A DNA stretch of 46,210 bases from Chitinophagaceae bacterium UBA2791. Its GTDB lineage: Bacteria > Bacteroidota > Bacteroidia > Chitinophagales > Chitinophagaceae. Numbering within the stretch: the stretch's first letter is position 1; every line of letters starts with the position of its first letter. The notes beneath the pieces are model-generated. The model saw only the letters and a program-made list of their open reading frames with translations. It searched no databases and was not told the origin of the DNA. Positions 34,285-42,806 of the stretch are shown one piece after another. The position numbers were made by a program, and so were the translations under genes. Location: the NCBI GenBank assembly GCA_002352105.1, contig DEHV01000026.1, positions 3,706 to 49,915 on the forward strand, written 5' to 3'.

Positions 34285-35514
34285 ATGACCAGCGACATTA
34301 ATAGAAGCGCGCTATTTAACGGAAGTTGTTTCGCCCTGATCACTACAGCCTTTACTTTCGCCATCAGGGCTGGCATCCTGCCCCAACTGGGCGAAGAATT
34401 TAACCTTACTGCCCAGCAACTTGGGTTTATTAACTCCATGTGGTTTCTCGGATTCCCTATTTCAATGATCATAGGGGGGATGGTTTATCATAGTTTCGGG
34501 CCTGCAAACATCATGCGCGTGGCTTTTGTAGCCCATAGCCTTGGCATACTCCTGACCATTTATGGCGGAGGGTATACGCTTCTGCTTATTTCTACCCTGT
34601 TTATCGGATTCGGTAACGGATGTACGGAAGCCGCCTGTAATCCCATGATCGCAGATATGTACTCGGATGGAAAAATGAATAAAATGCTGAACAGGTTTCA
34701 CATGTGGTTCCCCGGCGGTATTGTGATCGGAAGCCTGGTCTCCAAGTTTATGACCGATATGAATTTTAGCTGGCAGAGCCAGATATGGGTGCTTATGATC
34801 CCTACGATCATCTATGCCATTTTATTTTATGGCAAAACATTCCCCAAACCTCATGTGACCGGAGTCACCTCGCTTGCCGAGAATTTCAAGGCGATGGGAA
34901 CCCTTCCTTTCATCTTTTTATTTTGCTGTATGGCCCTGACCGCCATCACGGAATTCGGTCCCCAGCAATGGGTAGGCCTCGTCATGAGCAATAGCGGCGC
35001 CAGCCCGATGCTGATCCTGGCCCTGGTAACCGGATTGATGGCCGTTGGCCGGTATTTCGCGGGACCTGTTGTGCAAAAACTCGGACAGACCGGCATATTA
35101 TTGATCTCAGCCATTTTTGCAGCAATAGGCATTTATTTGTTCAGCGTGGTTACAGGCCCTCTCGCTTATGTAGCGGCCGTATTTTTTGCCATGGGCGTTT
35201 GTTATTTCTGGCCGACCATGGTGGGCGCAGTGGCTCAGCGGGTTCCGCTTAGCGGCGCGCTGGGCATGTCTATTATCGGCGGGGTAGGCATGTTCTCCAG
35301 TTCAATCTTTCAACCGATCATCGGTAGATGGATCGATAAAGCCAGGGCAGATAGCGCGCTGCAGGGATTGTCCGGAGATGCGCTGGAACTGGCGGCTGGC
35401 CAGGAAACCCTTGCAAAGATGGCTTCCTTCCCCCTTATTCTCATTGTGTTGTTTCTGATCTTTTTCTTCTGGCAGAAAAAGGCAAATCCCCGCACAGCCG
35501 CCGCAGCGCATTGA
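34285..35514 (+). CDS. FHS-type (FucP-like) MFS sugar transporter
   Basis: A 409-residue, 12-helix transporter. Features of the fucose/glucose-galactose:H+ symporter branch include IRAGILPQLGEEFNLTAQQL (about 27-46), GFGNGCTEAACNPMIADMY (about 112-130) and LNRFHMWFPGGIVIG (about 138-152). The long loop near residue 360 (SALQGLSGDALELAAGQETL) is typical of Bacteroidota members. Substrate is probably a sugar. It is preceded by the dead DMT gene and followed by a good terminator, so it is likely the last gene of the plus-strand run from iclR. Confidence 0.85.
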   Translation: MTSDINRSALFNGSCFALITTAFTFAIRAGILPQLGEEFNLTAQQLGFINSMWFLGFPISMIIGGMVYHSFGPANIMRVAFVAHSLGILLTIYGGGYTLLLISTLFIGFGNGCTEAACNPMIADMYSDGKMNKMLNRFHMWFPGGIVIGSLVSKFMTDMNFSWQSQIWVLMIPTIIYAILFYGKTFPKPHVTGVTSLAENFKAMGTLPFIFLFCCMALTAITEFGPQQWVGLVMSNSGASPMLILALVTGLMAVGRYFAGPVVQKLGQTGILLISAIFAAIGIYLFSVVTGPLAYVAAVFFAMGVCYFWPTMVGAVAQRVPLSGALGMSIIGGVGMFSSSIFQPIIGRWIDKARADSALQGLSGDALELAAGQETLAKMASFPLILIVLFLIFFFWQKKANPRTAAAAH

Positions 35515-35649
35515 TCTACGGTGAGCAACGCTTTGTAAATGTCTAACGACGACGTGGAAGCGATATAGTAAGGTGATGCATTAATAAACCGTACCCGGGA
35601 AAGGCAGGCCCGACCAGGGCCCGAAAACCAAAGAACGATCAAACAGATA

Positions 35650-35684
35650 AAGACCGGCAGAAGAGCGATCTTCCTGCCGGTCTT
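35650..35684 (+). terminator. Intrinsic terminator after the FHS transporter
   Basis: Perfect 11 bp arms AAGACCGGCAG (35650-35660) and CTGCCGGTCTT (35674-35684) with a 13 nt loop, followed by GTTTTA. It lies about 135 bp after the stop codon. Confidence 0.75.
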
Positions 35685-36071
35685 GTTTTATGGCTGCTAA
35701 GCCAACTTCAACAATGCCGGAATAAAATACCTACCGTATCGCAAACAACCTGCTGATATGACCCGGCGGCCGGCATACCGCCCTTCAAAGCCATACGGCA
35801 ATACGCTTGACAATGGCTTTTCTTGATTTTTGTCATCATTTTGCTAAAGATCGTTTAAACAGCCAGATAAAAAGTATATTGAAACCTCTAATACCTGTTG
35901 ACATTCCCGTAAAACAACAATTCCGGAAAACCTCTCCCAATACCATTTCCTAAGAAAGTCCGCCAGGATGCTGATCCTTATGAATAACCCCGAACATTTC
36001 ATTTCCGTATCCGTCTCTCATGTATTCATTCCTCATAAAAGAAGGGTTAACAATAATCCCGCCAACTACTT
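35685..36071. other. Intergenic region before the LamG protein
   Basis: About 390 bp between the terminator and the LamG protein gene. It contains no open frame with a recognisable domain and no full TAnnTTTG promoter match. It should hold the promoter of the downstream gene. Confidence 0.35.
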
Positions 36072-39000
36072 ATGTCACACATGTATAAATCCTACCGGTT
36101 ATCCCTAATCGCCATTGCCCTGCTTGTCTTCTCTTTTGGCGTCAATGCACAAACATTTAATAATGTCACCCCGCTAACGCCGACGTCCACCTCGGTATCG
36201 GCCGCAACCGGCGAGAAACCTCAGTCTAAGGTTTGGACCTACGACGGAAAATGGTTTGCCGTTTTCGCCTCCGGGGGCAATACCATTCTTTACCGGCTTG
36301 ACGGAACCAGCTGGACCAATATACTAACGGTAGCTTCAGGAAACAGTCATGCAGACTGCAAAGTGGTTGGCAACCTCACGCATATCCTCGTATATAAGGG
36401 CGTATCCTCCTCGCTGGTATCCCTCGAATATGTTCCTGCTACTTCAACCTACCAGCTATGGTCAATCCGCCCATCAGCGACGGCAATAACCCTGGATGCT
36501 TCCGTCGAAACCGCAACCATAGACGTGGATGAGAATGGCAGGATGTGGCTGGCTTCCGATGGATCAAATACCGTTAATGTAAGATGGAGCGATGCGCCTT
36601 ATAGTAGCTGGAGCGGCCCGGTTGTCATTGCTAACAACATTAATTCCGATGATATTTCCGCTATTATCGCCTTACCCGGATCACCCGGAAAGATAGGCGT
36701 GTTATGGTCTAACCAATCTTCCGCCGTAAAACGATTTGGTTTCAAAACGATCCCGGTCGACGCCGATCCCTCCATCCCCGGCAACTGGTCTGCCGATGAA
36801 GTCCCCGCTTCGCAATCTGCCATAGATTTTGGCGTGGGCATGGCAGATGACCACCTGAACATGAAAGTAGCCAGCGATGGAACATTGTACTGCGCCGTCA
36901 AAACAAGCTACGACAATGCCGCCTATCCTACGATCGCTTTATTGGTGAGGCGACCTTCAGGCGTTTGGGATGACCTGTATAACGTGACAACCGGCGGCAC
37001 CCGGCCGATCGTCATTTTGAACGAGACCCTCGGAAAATTAAAAGTGGTATATACTTCCTCCGAGTCGGGCGGTAATATTGTTTATAAAGAATCGTCTGCA
37101 TCTACCATTTCCCTTGGCGCCCAGGCTGTTTTAATAACAGGATCCTACAATAACGCAACCAGCGCCAAACAAAACTACAGCGAGGACATCGTTATCCTGG
37201 CTTCCAGCGGATCGCAGGTAGTGGGCGCCCTGGCGTCGGACAATAATCAGCCGCCTGTCATCCCCGCCGCGCCCACGCTGGAATCCCCTGCCAACGCCGC
37301 TACCGGAATAGTTATCCCTCCTACCCTTTCATGGAACAGCGTGCCCGAAGCGGATTCGTATCATATACAGGTTGCGCTGACAAATGATTTTAACGCTCCC
37401 GTATACAATCAAAGCGGCATTACTGCCAATTCAGTCTCGCCCGGAGGCCTGCTCAGCAATACGCAATATTATTGGAGAGTGAGCGCCTCCAATGCCGCCG
37501 GCGCGGGGGAATGGTCTTCCATCAGAACTTTCAGTACGATAGAAGGCCAGCCCAGTTCGCTTGTAGCCCATTGGACGATGGAAGAAGCAAGCGGACCGAC
37601 GCTGATCGACGCATCGGGTAACAACAATAACGCAACCATCGTTGGCGATGTCGTGAGAACCGCAGGCATTATGGGGCAGGCCATCAGCCTGGATGGTTCC
37701 GGCGACTATGCTACGGTAGACCATTCCGCTTCTCTAAACATGTCTACCGCCATCACGCTCGCCGCATGGATCAAACCGGAAATACAGGGAACGCAACGAA
37801 TCATTTTTAAGGTCAGCGGGTCGACAGGCTATGAATTGTTTCTTGCCAACCCTAACCCGCAGCAGTTTTCGGTTCGTTTTAACGGAAACGCCTCGCTGAG
37901 GGTCAATTCTACCTCTTCTTATCTCGATTTCCTCAATACCTGGGTGCATGTCGCCGCCACCTATGACGGCGCCACGATCAGATTATATATCAATGGCCAA
38001 CTGGAGAGCTCCCTGGCCAGCGTTTTTTCCATCGCTTCCAACACAAATAAACTCGGAATAGGAGCAACCCATACCGGCGCGGATGATTTTAAAGGAGGCA
38101 TAGACGATGCGCGCATATACAACACCGCGCTTTCAGCGGCTCAGATCCAGGCGTTAATGGAAACTCCCCCCGCCGCGCCCGCGCTGCTATCGCCGGTAAA
38201 CGGAGCGACCAATATCAACCTTAATCCAGCGCTAAACTGGCAGGCCCTTCCTGGCGGCGCCTCGTACCAGGCGCAGCTTTCTACCAGTTCCGATTTCAGC
38301 GCTATCGTTTATGACCAGGCAGGCATCGGGTCTCCCTCTGCTGAACCCTCAGGCTTAACCGCCAATACGCTTTATTACTGGAGGGTGCGCGCCACAACCG
38401 GGTCGGAAACAAGCGATTGGTCGGAAACATGGAATTTTACCACCGGTTCATCGCCGGGCGGCAACTCCCTGGTAGGACGCTGGGAGATGGATGAACCAGA
38501 AGGCTCAACCTTTATTGACATTTCGGGCTATGATAACCATGGCGCCATCAATAGTGGATCCCCGGTGCGGGTACCCGGAAAATCAGGACAGGCGCTTAGC
38601 GTCAATGGCAGTCAACATATCATCGTCCCGGACGCCGCTTCCCTGGATATCTCCGACAAGATCAGCCTTTCCGCCTGGATCAGGCCGACTACGACCGGAA
38701 CCCAATACATTATCAAGAAAGCCGTGCAAAGCGCTACCAACGGTTATGAGCTTGCGCTGGCAAACAGCGGAAAAGTATTCTTCCGGTTAAATCAGCAGAC
38801 AAGCGGTAACGATTTAAGAATAGATTCCGAGACCGATTATCCCAGCGACGGAAATACCTGGATGCATATCGCCGCGACGTTTAACGGAACAATACTCAAA
38901 TTGTATATTAACGGCGTATTGGAAGCAGAAAAAACCGTTGCGTTAACAACCATCAGCTTAAACGATCTGCCGCTCGCCATCGGCGCCCAAAGCAATGGAA

Positions 39001-41048
39001 CGGTATCTTTTAATGGCGCGATCGATGATGCGCGCGTGTATAATACTGCGCTTTCAGGGGCTGAAATACTCGCCTTAACAATACCTGCTCCCGTGCTGCT
39101 ATCGCCGCTGCATAATGCAACGGGAGTTGCTGTTTCCCCTCAACTGTCCTGGAACGCATCAGACGGAGCGGTTTCTTATCAGGCGCAGGTTTCCACGGCG
39201 GCTGATTTTTCGACTACCGTATATGATGAAAATCTTACGCAAACTAACGCCGATGTATCAGGGCTTCTGAACAGCTCGGTTTACTATTGGAGGATTGGCG
39301 CCATAGACGCATCGGACATCATACGCTGGTCTGAAACGCGAAGCTTTACCACCGCCGATGCAGCGCCAACAACCAATGATAACGGCCCCGGATATTCGTT
39401 ATATTTTGACGGATCGAATGATTATATAACCATCCCCGACAACGACAACCTCGACCTTACCCTTCACCTTACCATGGAGGGTTGGATAAAACCAGCGAAA
39501 GCGGCCACCCAACGACTGATTCGCAAAGCAACGCATGATTCGGTCAATGGTTATGAATTATCCCTTTCATCGCCTACGGCCGATCAAAAGCAGAAATTTT
39601 TTGTACGCTTCAATCAGCAATCCAGCGGTGAAAGCCTAAGGGTTAATTCGGTGACAGAATACGAGGTCGGCGCCTGGGCGCATGTTGCTGCTACCTATGA
39701 CGGCGCCGTGATAAATTTATACGTAAATGGCATTTTGGAGTCTTCGAAAGCGGCGACTGCCCCGGTCAATATCAATACCTTGCCCTTAACGTTCGGCGCA
39801 CAGATTACAGGAACCGAGTACCCGTTTGAAGGAGAGTTGGATGAGATCAGGATATGGAACATCGCCCGAACCCAGGAGGAGATCCGGAGCGATATGAACA
39901 GGCGACTGACCGGCAATGAACCGGGGCTGGTTGGATACTGGCGCTTTAATGAAACGCAGGGCCCGACTGTATATGATCAGACAACCAACCAGCATAACGG
40001 CGTCATGACCAATATGGATCCCGCTACCGCAAAACGCTGGAGCGGCGCAGCGGTTGGCGAGGTTTCCGTAAACGACTATGATTTGGCCGAAGGATATAAC
40101 GCGTCCCTTTCCCATCCGGATGGAGACCATATCAGCGTTACCGCCACAGCAGGATCCATCAACGGCCTTCAGGTTTACCTGGCAAATGATGAGCCGGTAA
40201 GGGAGGGGTCCACAATTCCTGACGAATACAGCGTCTTGTCTCCCCGTTACTGGGGCGTAAAACTGATTGGCACAGACGATCCCGCCTATACGCTAACCTA
40301 CAACTATGAAGGCCATCCGGATATTATTGATGAAAGAACGCTCAGGCTTCTGAAGAGATCGGATCATTCCGACGGCAACTGGATAGATGCGGAGGCAACG
40401 CTTAATATGACCGATAAGACATTGGCTATCACCGGGGCCGTCGGAACCGAATATGTTCTCGCCAGCTCCAATGCAGCCTTGCCGATAACCCTGGGTCCGT
40501 TTACCGCAAAAACAAGCGGCAAAAACATCCTGGTGCAATGGCAAACAACAATGGAATCGAACAATGCCGGATTTTACCTGGAACGTTCAACAGATGGAAT
40601 CCATTTTTCCAACCTGGCTTTTATTCCCTCAAAAACCAGCGACGGCAACAGCGTATCGAATCTTTTCTATAGTTACACAGATGTATCCCCCGTCTCCGGC
40701 GCCAACTATTACCGCCTGAAGCAGGAAGATCATGACGGCGCGGTCAATTACAGTCCCGTCGTTTCCGTAAGATTGAATAAGGATATCATTAACACGCTCG
40801 GCATTTATCCTAACCCTGTAACAAATGAAATGATGAACGTTTCATTCCAATCGGGTATTTCCGCCGCTGTGGTTTTGTCCGTTACCGATTTATCGGGAAG
40901 AATGCTAAGCCATCGTTCAGTAGCAATACGCCCGGGCGAAAACGTTACACAGATCAATACGGGTTCGTTGAAACCCGGCTTATACCTGTTAAGGCTGACC
41001 ACGCCCGGGAATGGAAAATCATTTATTCGTTCATTTATTAAACAATAA
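36072..41048 (+). CDS. Giant T9SS-secreted protein with three FN3-LamG modules
   Basis: A 1658-residue secreted protein. Signal peptide about 1-26 (ending VNAQ). Residues 30-385 form a beta-propeller-like region. Then come three modules, each an FN3 domain followed by a concanavalin/LamG domain: FN3 400-490 and LamG 495-698; FN3 703-792 and LamG 797-1003; FN3 1006-1096 and LamG 1105-1275. LamG markers are GxALxLDGxxDY-type starts, 'AAWIKP' or equivalent, 'W.H.AATYDG..I.LYINGxL' and 'DDARIYN.ALS..QI'. A further beta domain, a linker (1475-1568) and a type IX sorting tail (GIYPNPVTNEMMNVSF from 1577; GLYLLRLTTPGNGKSF) follow. No catalytic domain is seen; glycan binding or adhesion is inferred. 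Confidence 0.9.
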   Translation: MSHMYKSYRLSLIAIALLVFSFGVNAQTFNNVTPLTPTSTSVSAATGEKPQSKVWTYDGKWFAVFASGGNTILYRLDGTSWTNILTVASGNSHADCKVVGNLTHILVYKGVSSSLVSLEYVPATSTYQLWSIRPSATAITLDASVETATIDVDENGRMWLASDGSNTVNVRWSDAPYSSWSGPVVIANNINSDDISAIIALPGSPGKIGVLWSNQSSAVKRFGFKTIPVDADPSIPGNWSADEVPASQSAIDFGVGMADDHLNMKVASDGTLYCAVKTSYDNAAYPTIALLVRRPSGVWDDLYNVTTGGTRPIVILNETLGKLKVVYTSSESGGNIVYKESSASTISLGAQAVLITGSYNNATSAKQNYSEDIVILASSGSQVVGALASDNNQPPVIPAAPTLESPANAATGIVIPPTLSWNSVPEADSYHIQVALTNDFNAPVYNQSGITANSVSPGGLLSNTQYYWRVSASNAAGAGEWSSIRTFSTIEGQPSSLVAHWTMEEASGPTLIDASGNNNNATIVGDVVRTAGIMGQAISLDGSGDYATVDHSASLNMSTAITLAAWIKPEIQGTQRIIFKVSGSTGYELFLANPNPQQFSVRFNGNASLRVNSTSSYLDFLNTWVHVAATYDGATIRLYINGQLESSLASVFSIASNTNKLGIGATHTGADDFKGGIDDARIYNTALSAAQIQALMETPPAAPALLSPVNGATNINLNPALNWQALPGGASYQAQLSTSSDFSAIVYDQAGIGSPSAEPSGLTANTLYYWRVRATTGSETSDWSETWNFTTGSSPGGNSLVGRWEMDEPEGSTFIDISGYDNHGAINSGSPVRVPGKSGQALSVNGSQHIIVPDAASLDISDKISLSAWIRPTTTGTQYIIKKAVQSATNGYELALANSGKVFFRLNQQTSGNDLRIDSETDYPSDGNTWMHIAATFNGTILKLYINGVLEAEKTVALTTISLNDLPLAIGAQSNGTVSFNGAIDDARVYNTALSGAEILALTIPAPVLLSPLHNATGVAVSPQLSWNASDGAVSYQAQVSTAADFSTTVYDENLTQTNADVSGLLNSSVYYWRIGAIDASDIIRWSETRSFTTADAAPTTNDNGPGYSLYFDGSNDYITIPDNDNLDLTLHLTMEGWIKPAKAATQRLIRKATHDSVNGYELSLSSPTADQKQKFFVRFNQQSSGESLRVNSVTEYEVGAWAHVAATYDGAVINLYVNGILESSKAATAPVNINTLPLTFGAQITGTEYPFEGELDEIRIWNIARTQEEIRSDMNRRLTGNEPGLVGYWRFNETQGPTVYDQTTNQHNGVMTNMDPATAKRWSGAAVGEVSVNDYDLAEGYNASLSHPDGDHISVTATAGSINGLQVYLANDEPVREGSTIPDEYSVLSPRYWGVKLIGTDDPAYTLTYNYEGHPDIIDERTLRLLKRSDHSDGNWIDAEATLNMTDKTLAITGAVGTEYVLASSNAALPITLGPFTAKTSGKNILVQWQTTMESNNAGFYLERSTDGIHFSNLAFIPSKTSDGNSVSNLFYSYTDVSPVSGANYYRLKQEDHDGAVNYSPVVSVRLNKDIINTLGIYPNPVTNEMMNVSFQSGISAAVVLSVTDLSGRMLSHRSVAIRPGENVTQINTGSLKPGLYLLRLTTPGNGKSFIRSFIKQ
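37269..39896 (+). repeat. Threefold FN3-LamG tandem module within the secreted protein
   Basis: Three coding repeats of about 0.8-0.9 kb: roughly 37269-38165, 38178-39080 and 39087-39896. Each encodes a 'LLSP.n.ATg..v.P.L.W' FN3 start, 'YYWR' and 'WSE...FTT', then a LamG domain. They have diverged at DNA level, so they are old duplications, not recent slippage. Confidence 0.75.
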
Positions 41049-41100
41049 TAGCCAGACTGAAACAATCAACAAGGATCTTCAGGTAGGATTTTGCCTTCGG

Positions 41101-42333
41101 TTATTTTCCGATCCTGTATAGCCGTCCCTCATCGGTAACGGCATACAACGCGCCATCCTTGCCCTGGGCGATGTCCCGGAAACGCTGAGACTCTCCCGCC
41201 AGCAACCGTTCTTCCCCTACCACCTTGTTATGCTCTATTACCAACCGGGCAATATGCGAACCGCTCAAAGCGGCGACAAAAAGGTTGTTTTTCCATTCCG
41301 GAATATCGTCGGCATCATAGAAAGTAATTCCGCTGGGAGAGATCACCGGATCATAATAATAAACCGGTTGTTCCAGTCCTTCCTTTTGCTGGATAGCGTC
41401 CCCTATCAGGGCGCCGCTATATTCAATGCCGTAAGTGATGATTGGCCAGCCATAATTTTTCCCCGGCTCGACACGATTGATCTCATCTCCTCCCCTGGGA
41501 CCGAATTCCGCGTCCCAAAGATCGCCGGTGACCGGGTGGAATGCAAGCCCCTGCACATTTCTATGCCCATAAGAATACAACTCCGGGCGGGCGCCGGGCG
41601 TGTTTTCAAAAGGATTTCCAGGCGCAGGCTTGCCCTCGGTAGTGATGCGAATGATCTTTCCCAAAGCGCTGTTCAACTCCTGGGCCTGCGGCCTGGCCTC
41701 AATAATGGAGCGTTCGCCGGTGCTGAAAATAATATTGCCTGTTTTATCGAAAAGAATTCTTGAGCCGTAGTGCAGGTTGCTGTTAAAAGCGGGCGTGGCG
41801 CGGTAGATCACCTGCGCCTGCTCTATTGTCTTTTCATCGGTCGACAACCGGCCCTTGGCCAATGATGTCAGGTTTCCCTGGGGCGTAGCTTCGGAAAACG
41901 CCCAGTACACCATACGGTTATCGTTAAACGAAGGATCGATCGCCAGTCCCAGCAAGCCGCCCTGGCCAGCCGGATTGACCTTCGGAAGCCCCTTGATCGC
42001 TTCACCCAGGGTTCCGTCCTGAGCGGCAATGCGCATAACGCCTCCCTTTTCAGTGATCAAAAACCTGCCGTCCGGTAAAACCGCGATCCCCCATGGCCTG
42101 GTCAGCCCTTCGCTCAATACCCTTCCTGTATAGGCGGTAGCGGTTTTAACTCCGCCAATCCGGGTCTGCCCCGCAAAAGCGGGTTTATATTTTGTATTCG
42201 GAGCCTGGGTTTCCACCGGCGCCAGGGCGGTGTCGCCGGCTGGTCCCCCGCCATTATTGCTCTTTACAGAAGAATTGCATGATACTGCCATTAGCGCCAT
42301 TCCGGTCGCCAATCCAAACAGGATTTTATTCAT
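41101..42333 (-). CDS. PQQ-dependent aldose sugar dehydrogenase-like lipoprotein
   Basis: A 410-residue six-bladed beta-propeller of the soluble glucose/aldose dehydrogenase (GSDH/YliI) family. I start it at the ATG at 42333 because it gives a proper lipoprotein leader (MNKILFGLATGMALMAVSC, Cys19); upstream in-frame codons add 39 residues with no signal character. Family motifs: 'RPWGIAVLPDGRFLITEKGG', GGLLGLAIDP, HYGSRILFD (catalytic His type), YGHRNVQGLAF, 'DAEFGPRGGDEIN' and ISPSGITFY. It should oxidise aldoses to lactones in the envelope using PQQ; no PQQ biosynthesis gene is in the window. It is convergent with the LamG gene (52 bp) and divergent from the TonB receptor. Confidence 0.88.
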   Translation of the reverse strand: MNKILFGLATGMALMAVSCNSSVKSNNGGGPAGDTALAPVETQAPNTKYKPAFAGQTRIGGVKTATAYTGRVLSEGLTRPWGIAVLPDGRFLITEKGGVMRIAAQDGTLGEAIKGLPKVNPAGQGGLLGLAIDPSFNDNRMVYWAFSEATPQGNLTSLAKGRLSTDEKTIEQAQVIYRATPAFNSNLHYGSRILFDKTGNIIFSTGERSIIEARPQAQELNSALGKIIRITTEGKPAPGNPFENTPGARPELYSYGHRNVQGLAFHPVTGDLWDAEFGPRGGDEINRVEPGKNYGWPIITYGIEYSGALIGDAIQQKEGLEQPVYYYDPVISPSGITFYDADDIPEWKNNLFVAALSGSHIARLVIEHNKVVGEERLLAGESQRFRDIAQGKDGALYAVTDEGRLYRIGK

Positions 42334-42806
42334 AAATAATGTATTAGAGACTGTAAACTTAATTAAAATCCCCTGAAATACGCCGATACCCCAGAAATGT
42401 ATGGGTCCATTTTGAATTCTATCCCAGGCTAAGCCAAACCTCAAAACCAAAATTCACTATCCTCGAAATGCTCAACTTGCAAATAACGCCCCGGTTCCCC
42501 TTGTCTATCATACCATGCGGTATACAAAGCTTAATCGCCATAATTCTTCCTTGGACGGATCTTGCAGATAGAATGAAAAATAATAAGATTTACTACTCCT
42601 TATCGCGCGTTTTCCAGCGACCTGCCAAATAAGAAAATCATTTACGAAAACGGGAAAACTTAAGCTAAGCGCCTTAGACGCACCCGCAAAACACATAGCT
42701 TCGCAAAAAATTTAAGGGATCGGCTATCGCATACAGATCTATCTTTTACCTCTGAGGAGATTAGTCGCCTGATTCACAAGAAAAAAGCGGTTTCGTAGCT
42801 GTTAAA
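42334..42806. other. Divergent intergenic region, no supported feature
   Basis: This is 473 bp between the dehydrogenase and the TonB receptor starts. It contains an ATACC/GGTAT dyad with a 4 bp spacer near 42510. I found no full promoter match and no convincing Fur-box. A 62-codon minus-strand frame (42508-42696) has no recognisable domain. Confidence 0.35.

Noticed and set aside
42508..42696. 62-codon minus-strand frame upstream of the TonB receptor
   Set aside because: No recognisable domain, no start context, lies in the divergent promoter region.
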